In this document: positions 48,147-58,300 of the stretch, one piece after another
Layout of the letters: each line of letters begins with the position of its first letter
How positions within the stretch are numbered: the first letter of the stretch is position 1
Assembly (NCBI RefSeq): GCF_015476335.1
Contig: NZ_JADAQY010000001.1
Span: forward strand, 234,631 to 298,630
Source: Rickettsia endosymbiont of Cardiosporidium cionae
Lineage (GTDB): Bacteria; Pseudomonadota; Alphaproteobacteria; Rickettsiales; Rickettsiaceae
Length of the DNA stretch: 64,000 bases
Direction of reading: 5' to 3'
The notes under the pieces: model-generated
Seen by the model: only the letters and a program-made list of their open reading frames with translations
Told to the model about the DNA's origin: nothing
The model's database searches: none
Position numbers and translations under genes: made by a program

Positions 48147-49133
48147 ATGTACTACACATTACAAGATCCATCTACAATTCTAGAAGCTCATTTTAGAATT
48201 AAAAATTATGTTAATAATACTCCTATTATAGACTCAAAAGCACTAAATAAATTATGTGAAAATAATCTTTATTTTAAAGTAGATTCAGTTCAAAAAACAG
48301 GAGCATTCAAGATTAGAGGAGTACTAAATTATCTACTATATTTTAAAGAAAAATATACAAAATTCCCTAAAAAGATAGTAACATATAGCACAGGCAATCA
48401 CGCTTTGGCTCTATCTTACGCTGCTGATTTATTCGATATAAATGTAAGGATATATCTACCTCAAAATATCTCTAGCCTAAAAAAATACATAATCAGTTGT
48501 TATAATGTAGAATTGATAGAAGTAACAACAAGAAACGAAGCAGAAAACAGAGCTATATATGATATAAAAGATGATTTTTTATTTTTACATCCTTCAGATA
48601 ATGAACAAATCATCTCTGGTGCAGGAACAATGTGCTACGAGGCTATCCATTCATTAAATCAAGAATATAACATAGAAAAAATTGATGCAATATTTGCTCC
48701 ATGCGGTGGTGGAGGGTTACTTTCAGGTACATATCTAGCAAAAGAATTACTATCTAAAAACACTCTATTAATAGGAGCAGAACCTAAAATGGCTAATGAT
48801 GCTTACATTTCATTACAACAGAATAAAATATATGAATTTCAAGAATCACCATCAACAGTAGCTGATGGATTAAAAGCATTACGTATAGCTGAATATAATT
48901 TTGAATATTTAAAAAAATTAAATGATTTTTATTTAGTAACTGAAGAAATGATATATTTTTGGAGTGAAAAATTAATAAAACATCTACGTATAACATGTGA
49001 ACCCTCAGCTGCTGTAGCTATGGCTGCGACATATAACTGGATAGTAAAGAATGGTTACAAAAATAAGAATATTATTATACTTATCTCTGGAGGTAATACA
49101 GACCCGAGTTTTTCTTACAAATTATTCACTTGA
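48147..49133 (+). CDS. PLP-dependent threonine/serine dehydratase
   Basis: 328 residues, fold-type II. Seen: FKVDSVQKTGAFKIRGVLNY with the PLP lysine (K in FKIRG), TYSTGNHALALSYAADLF, GAGTMCYEAIH, APCGGGGLLSGTYLA which grips the PLP phosphate, and a final ILISGGNTDPS. The size and lack of a C-terminal ACT domain match the catabolic TdcB/serine racemase group rather than IlvA. It makes 2-oxobutyrate or pyruvate plus ammonia, a sensible route for imported Ser/Thr. Serine racemase cannot be excluded. Confidence 0.85.
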   Translation: MYYTLQDPSTILEAHFRIKNYVNNTPIIDSKALNKLCENNLYFKVDSVQKTGAFKIRGVLNYLLYFKEKYTKFPKKIVTYSTGNHALALSYAADLFDINVRIYLPQNISSLKKYIISCYNVELIEVTTRNEAENRAIYDIKDDFLFLHPSDNEQIISGAGTMCYEAIHSLNQEYNIEKIDAIFAPCGGGGLLSGTYLAKELLSKNTLLIGAEPKMANDAYISLQQNKIYEFQESPSTVADGLKALRIAEYNFEYLKKLNDFYLVTEEMIYFWSEKLIKHLRITCEPSAAVAMAATYNWIVKNGYKNKNIIILISGGNTDPSFSYKLFT

Positions 49134-49213
49134 TATTGTAATAATATAAGACAACAAACTCAAAATTCATTTATTAGTCTATATATGAATAAAATATCAA
49201 TATCAACATTGCA

Positions 49214-50446
49214 TTAAGATGAACTATGATTCATAGATTTATTCTGAGATATAGCTAGCAATAAAATGCTAGGAAATGCTAAAATCATAGTGAATAAAAA
49301 ATAATAATCCCATCCAATATATTTTAATAGTACTCCACTATACATTACGACTGTTCCATTAAGAATACTCGATGTACTAGAAAAAAGCGCATACTGCACA
49401 GTAGAATATTTCTTATTACATAAATTACTCAAATATGCTACGAAGGAAGTAGCCCCCATAGCAGAAGCAAAATTTTCAATAGTAACAGTAATAACCAAAG
49501 CAAGCAGGTTGTTACCTATATGGTTTAACCATATATACATTATATGTGCAACACTTTGGATAATACCAGATATAATTAAAGTATTAAAATATTGAAGTTT
49601 TTTAATCATATAACTAGTAAAGTATATCCCTAGTATAGTGGCAACAAAACCGTATAAATGAGTTATTGATGCAATTTGTGATTTATTAAACCCTATAGTA
49701 AGATAAAAAGGGGTTAATATTACATATAACATAGATTCCCCTAGTTTAAAAAAAAACACTGATAATAATGTAAGCCAAGAATTTTTTCTAATAAAAAATT
49801 CTTTAAATGGTGCAAAAATATTTTTAATAGAAATAGTTTTAGAAAAATAATATCTATTATAGATATTATTTTCTCTAATACTGAATACATAAATAGTACA
49901 GCTAGTATATAGGATAGAAAAAATAGTAAAACTACTTGACCAATCATAAATATCCGCTAGATACATGGAACCTGCGCATGTAATGATCATACCGAATTTA
50001 TGACCAAAAACTGAATGAGTACTGGATAAAATCTGACTCGAATGCTGTTCTGCAAACTCAATTCTATATGTATCATATACTATATCAAAAGTTGCAGAAG
50101 TGATACCCAGCAATAAATTGATTAGGTAAATCTCCAATAAAGAATTTTTTGGATCCAATGTACCCATAATATAAATTAGCATTCCTATTATTAACATTGA
50201 TAATAACATCCAACTTTTTCTTTGTCCTACATAACATAATAAGGGAATTTTATAGTAGTTAATAATATGTGCCCAAAAAAACTTCAAAGAATAAGGTATT
50301 CTTGACAAGGTAAAACTAGTGATTATAGCTATATCTACCTTTGCTTCTTGTAACCATGCAACAACACTAACTAAAATTATTGCCAATGGTATACCACTTA
50401 TAACTCCTAAAATAAATATAGTTAAATTTTTATTAACATTTATCAT
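49214..50446 (-). CDS. ampG: AmpG-like MFS permease
   Basis: 410 residues, about twelve membrane helices. Family phrases: the start FILGVISGIPLAIILVSVVAWLQEAK, SRIPYSLKFFWAHIINYYKI, GQRKSWMLLSMLIIGMLIYI, and in the second half YVILTPFYLTIGFNKSQIAS and IENFASAMGATSFVAYLSNL. AmpG takes up anhydro-muropeptides in enterobacteria; Rickettsiales carry several paralogues whose substrates are unknown. The wording is typical of these. The gene faces threonine dehydratase. Confidence 0.85.
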   Translation of the reverse strand: MINVNKNLTIFILGVISGIPLAIILVSVVAWLQEAKVDIAIITSFTLSRIPYSLKFFWAHIINYYKIPLLCYVGQRKSWMLLSMLIIGMLIYIMGTLDPKNSLLEIYLINLLLGITSATFDIVYDTYRIEFAEQHSSQILSSTHSVFGHKFGMIITCAGSMYLADIYDWSSSFTIFSILYTSCTIYVFSIRENNIYNRYYFSKTISIKNIFAPFKEFFIRKNSWLTLLSVFFFKLGESMLYVILTPFYLTIGFNKSQIASITHLYGFVATILGIYFTSYMIKKLQYFNTLIISGIIQSVAHIMYIWLNHIGNNLLALVITVTIENFASAMGATSFVAYLSNLCNKKYSTVQYALFSSTSSILNGTVVMYSGVLLKYIGWDYYFLFTMILAFPSILLLAISQNKSMNHSSS

Positions 50447-50888
50447 ATAATATGATCTAATATATCAATTAAATATTAATCTTAATATTCACAGTGATAT
50501 TAAAAAAACAGTTTTTAATTAAAAATCACAACTTGCATAATCAAAGCAAAACTTGAAAATATTAAAATCAATAACTTTTTCTGTATAATTATATACCCAT
50601 TACTCACAATAATATATTGATACCACTTGAAACGGCAATTTAATATATAAATATTATAATCAGATTGTTAATTAAGCATTTAGCAAATATTTATACTAAA
50701 TTACTAATATTATCAATTTAGTAACTGAATGTTTGAATTTTTATTTTATTAATACTATAATCTACCAGGATTATTTTGACTAATATCACTAACGTGTAGA
50801 TATTAGGATCTTAAGTCAATAAATACCAAATAGGTCTATTTATACTAGCAAATGGCAGATTTTAATACTGTTTGAATAAATATAATTA
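50447..50888. other. Intergenic region ampG/rimM
   Basis: 442 AT-rich bases between divergent genes. The minus-strand frame crossing into rimM is a shadow. I see no motif that I can support. Confidence 0.4.
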
Positions 50889-51395
50889 ATGAAAGTAAAC
50901 AAAGATAGAATGATATTGCTGGCAATTATAACTTCTACCCACGGGATCAATGGCCACGTTATAGTAAAATCTTTTACTGAACCTATAGAGAGTTTATTTG
51001 ATTTGCCATTATTAGATAGTTTGAATAATAAAGTTGAATTAACGTTAATTAAAATATTAAAAAATGGTAGATCGTTATGCAAAATAAATAATTCCATATC
51101 TATAAATACATCAAAACAATATATAAAAAAATCTTTATATTGTTTAAGAAAAGATCTACCAAATACTAATGATAACAATATTCATTATATTGAAGATCTG
51201 AAGGGTATGCCAGTTTTAGACCAAAATGAAAATCTTTTGGGATACATAAGCGATTGTATGAATTATGGAGCATCTGATATCGTAGCAATAGTAATGAAAA
51301 AATCTAGCTGTACAGAAATGTTCCCATTTACCAAAGAAATATTTCCTATTATTACTAAAGATCATGTTATTCTGAAACAAATAGATTCTATATAG
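50889..51395 (+). CDS. rimM: Ribosome maturation factor RimM
   Basis: 168 residues. N-terminal domain with the family wording ILLAIITSTHGINGHVIVKS, then FTEPIESLFDLPLL, and a C-terminal PRC-barrel domain: YIEDLKGMPVLDQNENLLGY, GASDIVAIVMKK and FPFTKEIFPIITKDHVIL. It binds S19 and matures the 30S head. It lacks the trmD, rpsP and rplS partners of the usual operon. It begins a plus-strand row that runs to trpS. Confidence 0.9.
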   Translation: MKVNKDRMILLAIITSTHGINGHVIVKSFTEPIESLFDLPLLDSLNNKVELTLIKILKNGRSLCKINNSISINTSKQYIKKSLYCLRKDLPNTNDNNIHYIEDLKGMPVLDQNENLLGYISDCMNYGASDIVAIVMKKSSCTEMFPFTKEIFPIITKDHVILKQIDSI

Positions 51396-51462
51396 CACGA
51401 TAAATAATCATAATATATATTTATAAAAAGTAATAAATTAATCAAATTTTTAATAAGATATT

Positions 51463-51624
51463 ATGCAAAATCAATCGATATTTAATACAAAATCTAATGC
51501 TGTTATCTGTGAAGGATTTTGCTCTCCATATGATCACCCTAAAATATATCTATATATTGATGATAAAATAGGAAGCATCAGATGCCCTTACTGTTCTAAA
51601 CACTTTCAATTGATTAAAAATTGA
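51463..51624 (+). CDS. Small zinc-finger protein, NDUFS6-like (CHCC type)
   Basis: 53 residues, ATG at 51463, TGA at 51622-51624. The pattern C16-x8-H25-P-x-I-Y-L plus C41-PYC44 is the CHCC zinc finger, with DHPKIYLYIDD and IRCPYCSKHF. Family knowledge: mitochondrial NDUFS6 uses this site for complex I assembly, and short bacterial relatives are found in alphaproteobacteria. It lies between rimM and smpB in a tight same-strand row; the stop is ten bases from the smpB start. The assignment to the domain is good. A role in complex I assembly is an inference that suits a genome with nuoA, B, C and F. Confidence 0.85.
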   Translation: MQNQSIFNTKSNAVICEGFCSPYDHPKIYLYIDDKIGSIRCPYCSKHFQLIKN

Positions 51625-51633
51625 ATTTAAAAT

Positions 51634-52086
51634 ATGAAAACAATATCGTATAACAGAAAAATTAAGTTTGAATATTTTATTAAGTCTACAACAGAAGCAG
51701 GGATAGTATTAACCGGTAGTGAAGTAAAGTCTGTACGTAAGTCAATGATAAATATCTCAGATGCTTATGCAGTCATAGAAAATAATGAAGTCTGGTTATA
51801 TAATTTTTACATAGCGGAATATAAAGAATCCAGTGAATTAAATCATTCTTCTATGCGTATTAAGAAGCTGTTATTAAAAAAACTAGAAATAAAAAAATTG
51901 CTTGGAAAGCTAAAGATAAAAGGATATAGTCTTGCTGTAGTTTCAGTATATTTCAATTCAAAAAATTTAATAAAATTAACACTAGCTTTAGTCATAGGCA
52001 AGAAACAATATGATAAAAGAGCTTCAATTAAAGAAAGAGAATGGAAAAGAAAAAAAAATAAAGAAATAAAGTTAAAAGCAATATAA
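51634..52086 (+). CDS. smpB: SsrA-binding protein SmpB
   Basis: 150 residues. Seen: the opening YNRKIKFEYFIKSTTEAGIV, LTGSEVKSVRKSMINISDAY, VWLYNFYIAEY, then YSLAVVSVYFNSKNLIKLTL and LVIGKKQYDKRASIKEREWK plus a basic tail. All are SmpB blocks. It delivers tmRNA to stalled ribosomes. No ssrA gene was seen in the window. ATG start ten bases after the zinc-finger gene. Confidence 0.95.
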   Translation: MKTISYNRKIKFEYFIKSTTEAGIVLTGSEVKSVRKSMINISDAYAVIENNEVWLYNFYIAEYKESSELNHSSMRIKKLLLKKLEIKKLLGKLKIKGYSLAVVSVYFNSKNLIKLTLALVIGKKQYDKRASIKEREWKRKKNKEIKLKAI

Positions 52087-52096
52087 CATATATTAT

Positions 52097-52369
52097 ATGA
52101 GATATACCAAAAATCAAAAATCACCTAATAAACTTTTGATAGAGCATTTGAGTAAAAGGCTAAGCTATATAGCAAAAGATGATCTAATAGATTCTGTAAA
52201 TCTAGTACAAAATTATATTATATCTGAATTAAAAATTGGTAACAGGATTGAAATTAGAAATTTTGGCAGTTTTTTTACTAAGAAAAAAAAGATAGTTAAT
52301 AGTGATGCATCTTATAATAAAATTTATTATCGTATGTCAAAAAACACCAAGAATATTTTAAATACTTAA
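52097..52369 (+). CDS. HU/IHF-family DNA-binding protein
   Basis: 90 residues. A helical N-terminal part (LIEHLSKRLSYIAKDDLIDS) is followed by GNRIEIRNFGSFFTKKKKIV, the beta-arm start of the family (I-E-I-R-x-F-G-S-F). The usual proline-bearing arm RNPKTG is not clear (NSDASYNKIYYRMSKN), so bending may be altered. It looks nearer to IHF beta (HimD) than to HU. It is 11 bases from smpB and 31 from trpS. Confidence 0.82.
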   Translation: MRYTKNQKSPNKLLIEHLSKRLSYIAKDDLIDSVNLVQNYIISELKIGNRIEIRNFGSFFTKKKKIVNSDASYNKIYYRMSKNTKNILNT

Positions 52370-52400
52370 TAAGTATCAGTAAATTAACTTCATCAGCGCA

Positions 52401-53444
52401 ATGAAAAAACATATAGTATCTGGAATACAACCTAGTGGTGCAATACATATTGGTAATTACCTAGGTGCAATAAAGCAATGGATCAACCTACAAAATGATT
52501 TTAAATGCTTTATTTTTCTAGCTGACTTACATTCTATGACAGCGAACTTAACAGATTTTAAACAGGATAAAACACAATTGTTATTTGAAACATTAGCAAT
52601 TTATATTGCTTCTGGTATCGACTATAAGAAATCCACTATATTCTTACAATCTACAATCTCAGAACATACAGAGCTGGCGTGGTTACTAAATTGTATTACT
52701 CCTATCGGCAAATTAAAGAGAATGACACAATTTAAAAGCAAATCAGATATAAATAACATACAATTTCTAAACACAGGAATACTAACCTACCCACTACTAA
52801 TGGCAGCTGATATCCTGCTATACAAGGCTTCTTACGTCCCTGTTGGCAATGACCAAACACAACATTTAGAATTTGCTCGAGATATTGCTTCTATTATTAA
52901 TAAACACTCAAGTAATCATAAATACTCAAGTAATCATAAATTCCCTATACCTGAAGCTACATATCAAAAATATTCCTCCAGGATAATGAGCTTAAAAGAT
53001 GGTACTAAAAAAATGAGTAAATCTGATATTTCAGAGTTTGCTAGGATTAATATTTGTGATTCAGCAGACTTAATAACAAAAAAAATTCAAAAATCTAAAA
53101 CAGATAGCATAGAACATATAAGCTATGAACCAAAATTAAGGCCTGAAATAACTAATTTGATTAATATATATTCAGAATTTTCTTCAATTAGTATACAAGA
53201 TATAGTATCTCAATACGAGAATAAAAATATATCTATATTCAAACAAGATTTGTCAGAGATAATTATTAATAAATTGCAACCATTACAATCAGAATATTAT
53301 AGATTAATATCTGATAAGGGATTTCTATCTAAAATAATAGATGAAGGACAAAAAGAAGCTACAAAGATTGCTCATATTAATTATCAAGAAATAAAAAATA
53401 TATTTGGTTTATATGATATAATGAGAAATAGAGCCGGAAATTAG
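52401..53444 (+). CDS. trpS: Tryptophanyl-tRNA synthetase
   Basis: 347 residues, class I. HIGH-type motif in SGIQPSGAIHIGNYLGAIKQ (HIGN), KRMTQFKSKSD, PLLMAADILLYKASYVPVGN with DQTQHLEFARDIA, and KMSKS in GTKKMSKSDIS. All activity motifs are intact. A perfect 18-base tandem duplication at 52906-52941 adds SSNHKYSSNHK-type residues in a loop just after the conserved ARDIA segment. ATG start. Confidence 0.96.
   Translation: MKKHIVSGIQPSGAIHIGNYLGAIKQWINLQNDFKCFIFLADLHSMTANLTDFKQDKTQLLFETLAIYIASGIDYKKSTIFLQSTISEHTELAWLLNCITPIGKLKRMTQFKSKSDINNIQFLNTGILTYPLLMAADILLYKASYVPVGNDQTQHLEFARDIASIINKHSSNHKYSSNHKFPIPEATYQKYSSRIMSLKDGTKKMSKSDISEFARINICDSADLITKKIQKSKTDSIEHISYEPKLRPEITNLINIYSEFSSISIQDIVSQYENKNISIFKQDLSEIIINKLQPLQSEYYRLISDKGFLSKIIDEGQKEATKIAHINYQEIKNIFGLYDIMRNRAGN
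52906..52941 (+). repeat. 18-bp perfect tandem duplication within trpS
   Basis: The unit ACTCAAGTAATCATAAAT at 52906-52923 is repeated exactly at 52924-52941, adding six residues in frame. It looks like a recent slippage event. Confidence 0.95.
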
Positions 53445-53475
53445 TATTTTAGCAAAATATTGTTGCGTTTTTTAA

Positions 53476-55305
53476 ATGGATATCAGTTACATTAGATTTT
53501 ATCCAATAATTTTAATCTGTTATTGTTGTTTATTATTTAATATTACACATAATAACTTAGCATTGGCAAAATCATCCAAAAATCAAATTGATATTCAATA
53601 TAATATCAACGAAGAATTACAACCATTCAAAACTAAAATTAATTCTATAATCAAGAAATTACAAAATACTGTCGAAACTTATTCAGAAGATCAAAAAATT
53701 GCCTTTTTATCTTCTGAAGGTAAAAAAATATTAATAAATTTCTTAAATTCACAGGGATATCTAGAAGTAGAAGTCAGTGCAATCTTTAATAAAGAGAAAA
53801 AAACATTAATTTTTGAACTTGTAAGTCATAGTAAATACACTATATCTTCGATAAAAATAAGAGATATTTCAAAAAAACCTGGCAATTTTATATTACCAAA
53901 AATTGAAGAATTAAGTTTGAAAATTGGTGATGACGCTAAAATTACAAATATCTTAAATGCTAAAAATGAAATTTTAGAATTTATAGATAAAAATGACTGT
54001 TATCTGTACATAGATATAAATTACCAATCTATATTGAATCACATAACCAAAAAGTTAGAAATAGAATTCTTAGTCATAGCAGAACATAGAGCTTATATTA
54101 GGTCTATCATATGGGAGGGAGCAAAACAAACTAGTATAAAATTCTTAAATAAACTAATTAATTTAGAAAAAAATGCTTGTTTCAATAGATCGTTGATAAA
54201 AAACATAACAAACACACTGATGGAAACTGGTTTATTTAAAATAGTTGTTCCTAGCATTCCTGAAGTAATAGATGTAACACATGATAATAAAATAGATATT
54301 AAATTTTATTTGGTAGAAAATTTATATAAATCATTTAAATTAAGGCTGATATATAACACACAATTAGGTATGGAAGGGGGGATAGGATGGACACATAAAA
54401 ATTTTTTACGAAATGCTGAAACGTTTGATAGTAGTTTTAAAATTAATAAAGGTCAAAAATCATTTTATATTGGTTTCACAGCTCCATATTTATCACATAA
54501 TAAAAACACGAGCTTAAAATCAGAATTAGAACTAAAAAATCTTAGTAATAAAAAATTTTCATCAAAAGATGTGATTTTATCAACAGGTATAAGATATGAA
54601 TTACGTGATATATATTCATTATTGTTAGGAATAAAATATCTCAAAATGCACACCCAATTAATTCCTAAAATTCCTGAAAATAAATATATCTATGACTATA
54701 TATCATTACCAACAAAATTTATAATAGACTCTAGAGATGATAAATACATAACACATAATGGTAGTATGTTAAGTATATCACTTGAACCCTTTATTAAAAT
54801 AAATACAAAACACCAAAATTTTTGTAAAACATCTCTTACATTTGGTCATTATCTTAATATAGACAAAAATAGCAAATTGAATATAGCATTTATAGGAAAT
54901 TTTCGATATATATTCACAGAATCAATTAATAAAGTCCCCTTTAGTGAAAGGCTATTTTTTGGTGATATAAAATCTGCAAGAGGATATAAAAATGAATTAT
55001 TTATTGATAATCCTACAAAATCTGATAATAAAAATATAGGAAATAAATGGATATTAAGTGGTATTGGAGAAATAAAGAGAAAAATCAGTCAAAATACAGA
55101 ATTATTAGCTTTTTACGAAATAAGCTTTATAGATAAAAAAAGGGAATTTATTTTTAATAGAAAAATGTACCAATCTTTAGGGATAGGTATAGTGTATCAC
55201 TTACCTTGGGCGCCTATAAGGGTTGATATAGCATTCCCTCTAAATAGAAGAGTTAATATAGATAAAGGGCTTTCATTATATTTTAATATAGGGCAAGCCC
55301 TTTAA
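53476..55305 (+). CDS. tamA: Omp85-family assembly factor TamA
   Basis: 609 residues. Signal sequence at 1-30 (PIILICYCCLLF), POTRA-like region at about 40-290 with alternating helix/strand parts such as AFLSSEGKKILINFLNSQG, and a 16-strand Omp85 barrel ending in a typical strand GLSLYFNIGQAL. The lid-lock signature is FFGDIKSARGYKN (R-G-Y). It lies 21 bases before tamB, which decides TamA over BamA. The pair transfers lipids or autotransporters to the outer membrane. It needs the ATG at 53476. Confidence 0.9.
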   Translation: MDISYIRFYPIILICYCCLLFNITHNNLALAKSSKNQIDIQYNINEELQPFKTKINSIIKKLQNTVETYSEDQKIAFLSSEGKKILINFLNSQGYLEVEVSAIFNKEKKTLIFELVSHSKYTISSIKIRDISKKPGNFILPKIEELSLKIGDDAKITNILNAKNEILEFIDKNDCYLYIDINYQSILNHITKKLEIEFLVIAEHRAYIRSIIWEGAKQTSIKFLNKLINLEKNACFNRSLIKNITNTLMETGLFKIVVPSIPEVIDVTHDNKIDIKFYLVENLYKSFKLRLIYNTQLGMEGGIGWTHKNFLRNAETFDSSFKINKGQKSFYIGFTAPYLSHNKNTSLKSELELKNLSNKKFSSKDVILSTGIRYELRDIYSLLLGIKYLKMHTQLIPKIPENKYIYDYISLPTKFIIDSRDDKYITHNGSMLSISLEPFIKINTKHQNFCKTSLTFGHYLNIDKNSKLNIAFIGNFRYIFTESINKVPFSERLFFGDIKSARGYKNELFIDNPTKSDNKNIGNKWILSGIGEIKRKISQNTELLAFYEISFIDKKREFIFNRKMYQSLGIGIVYHLPWAPIRVDIAFPLNRRVNIDKGLSLYFNIGQAL

Positions 55306-55326
55306 TAGAAAATAATAACAATTAAA

Positions 55327-58300
55327 ATGTTTGCTATCGTAAAAACAATAAATTATTTATTATTAACAATCTTAGGTTTATTTTTTATTTTTATAATATC
55401 CTTACAGAACAGTTACATAACAAATATCTATGTAAGCATATTAACAAATAAAATTTATGACAATACAGGCTTTGAAGTAAAAATTAATAACGTAGAAATT
55501 AACTTTCCACTAATAATAAAAATTCCTAAAATCTATATCAAAAAAAACTCAGTCAATATTGCTAAGTGCAATAATATAAATATCAACATAGTATCTATAG
55601 CAAATTTTTCTCTTAAAAGGATTAACTCAATAGAAATTGAAAAAATACATGTCCTAGATTACATGCTATCAACACAAAAACACAATCTGAAAACCGCTAA
55701 TGGAGAAATTAACCACAGTAACTCTAAATCATATTTTTTAACTATACTACAAATACTAGGTATAAATAATATAAACATCGCAAATTTTTTAATCGATAAC
55801 CATAATACAAAGCAAAAGATAGAGGGTAAGCTAAACTTATACAATATATCATGTAACCTTAAAAACAACGTCATAGAACTAGAATTAGAATCCAAAATAC
55901 ACAAATTGCATAAAGTTAATAACATAGAACTAAAATCTAAAATATATTATAATGATACAATTGAACTATTTTCAATCAATAATTTAACATTCAATTCTGA
56001 TAAAATATCATTTGCAGGAAGTGCTAATATAAAAAATTATGATGATTTATCACTTAATTTAGAATATCACTATAACTTGTATAAACCAATTTCTGGAGAA
56101 TGTTTTATACATTCTAGCCTAAAACAACAGAGAATATATCCTGAAAGTACAATAAATATAAAAACACTTATAGATGATAAAAATAAATTGTTATTAGAAA
56201 TTAAATCTAATTTATCACTAAACAATAATCTACTATATTTTACAAAATTTGAATCGAAAAACATATTGTTTCAACCAATAAGCAAAATATATTTAGATAT
56301 AAATCATCAATCCCTACATGGTAAAATTCGTATAGTAGATCAAGACTTGAAGTCAATACTACCTGATAATAAATATTCTATAACAGGGCTGCTAAACCTA
56401 GATTTAGAATTACTTACCACACCAAATAATAGACAACAGATAATATTGAAGGGCAATATAGAAAAACTAAAATGTTATCAAAATACTATAGAGACAAACT
56501 CTGCTTTCATACAACTAGAAAAGATATTAGAACAAATATCGCAAAAAATAATTAAATCTAATCCTAATATTATAAATTATAATCCAGTTAAACTCTCTAA
56601 TAAACTCAATAAACCAAGTAATATATTGAACTCATCTAAAATCAATTTTGATATTAAACTAGATGATGTTCTTACTAAAAGTTTTAGCCATATAAAAATA
56701 GATACAAAATACTTAAAGATTAAAAATAAAAACATTCATAATCTAACATTTAACTTTTTGAATAAAGAAAATAAATTTCATATAACAAGCAAAGCATTCT
56801 CAAATGGAAGTCAAACATACATAAAGATAAATGGCACTACTAAGAATGAAAAATTAATCTGGATAGATACATTAAACATAACGATGCCAGGATTAAGATT
56901 AAATAATGAAAAAATGATTGAAATAATAGACCATAACGAATACTGGGTAATTAATACCAATTCAATCTCGATTAATCGTGGATCGTGTAATATCCAGAGC
57001 AAATTTTCTAATAACTTAATAGATTTAGGTATAAAATTCAATCAAGTGAGATTATCAGAGTGTAAATTATCAAATACACTAAACCTCTCTAATGCTAGAT
57101 TACAAGGTAGCTTGTACATATCTAATCTAAAAAATCAGATAAGATTTTCAGCTAATTTAAATTGTCAAAATATACAAATAAAACATCTAGAAAAAAATAT
57201 AGATCTTATAGGCAACTTTAATATGAAAGATAATAAATTAAATTTTGTAGTCCAAGCTCAACAAGAAAATCAAACCTTGCTCAAGCTGATAGCAGATATA
57301 CCTATACAATACTCAAGTAATTTTGACCAAATAAGTATTTTAAATAATCCAAAAAAGATTTTCTTATCAGTTACAATTGATAAGAATCTAAGAATTATAT
57401 CACTCATTCCTATGAATGAAAATCATCAAATCACAGGAGAAATATATGGAAACTTTAATATAAAAGGCACCATGGATAGAGGCAAATTAGTTAATTCACT
57501 AGTACAAGGGAGTATAAATTGTGACTCTATATCATATAGATATCTATTACATGATATCTCAGTACATAATCTCTCAGCTAAAATTATAGGGCAAAATAAT
57601 ACAATAATATTCAAAAATATCACTATATTAGATAATACTGGGAATACTGCCTACGGTAATGGATATATATATTTAACAAATACTATGCCTTTTAATATTT
57701 ATATTAAAACTGAAAAATTTTATTTAATTAATCAGTATATGTTACAGATTATAACATCGTTAGACTTAGAGCTTAAAGGCAATTTAACAGGTGCTACTAT
57801 AGCTGGCAATATTAATATCCAAAAAGATTCACAAATTAATCTAAACAAAAATTATAAAAGTGATTTCGGTACATTTAATGTTATTAAAACTATAAATGAC
57901 TCTAATAGTGATGATAAAATTAATAACAAAAGTAGTGCAAATAATCATTTAACCGAGATATACAAAAAAATATTGCTACAACTAAAAATTACATTGGAAA
58001 AGCCATTAAGATTAAATGGATTCGGAATTAATACAAAACTTATAGGGCAACTAGATGTAAAAGGTAACTTAGAGCAACCTGAATTATACGGAAATTTACA
58101 GTCTTTGGATGGAGAATATTTAAAATATTTCAAAATGTTTAAAATTATTCAGGGTGGGATAAAATTTAATGGTAAAATACCTGACTCTATGGACATGTAT
58201 TTTACAGCTACCAGTAAGCTAGAAGATGATGAAATACATCTAGATTTCTACAGATCTACACACCATAATAGAATTACATTTTCTTCAGTAAATAATCCAT

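Noticed and set aside
53476..55305. BamA instead of TamA
   Set aside because: About 609 residues is short for five-POTRA BamA, and the immediate partner is a TamB (DUF490) gene.
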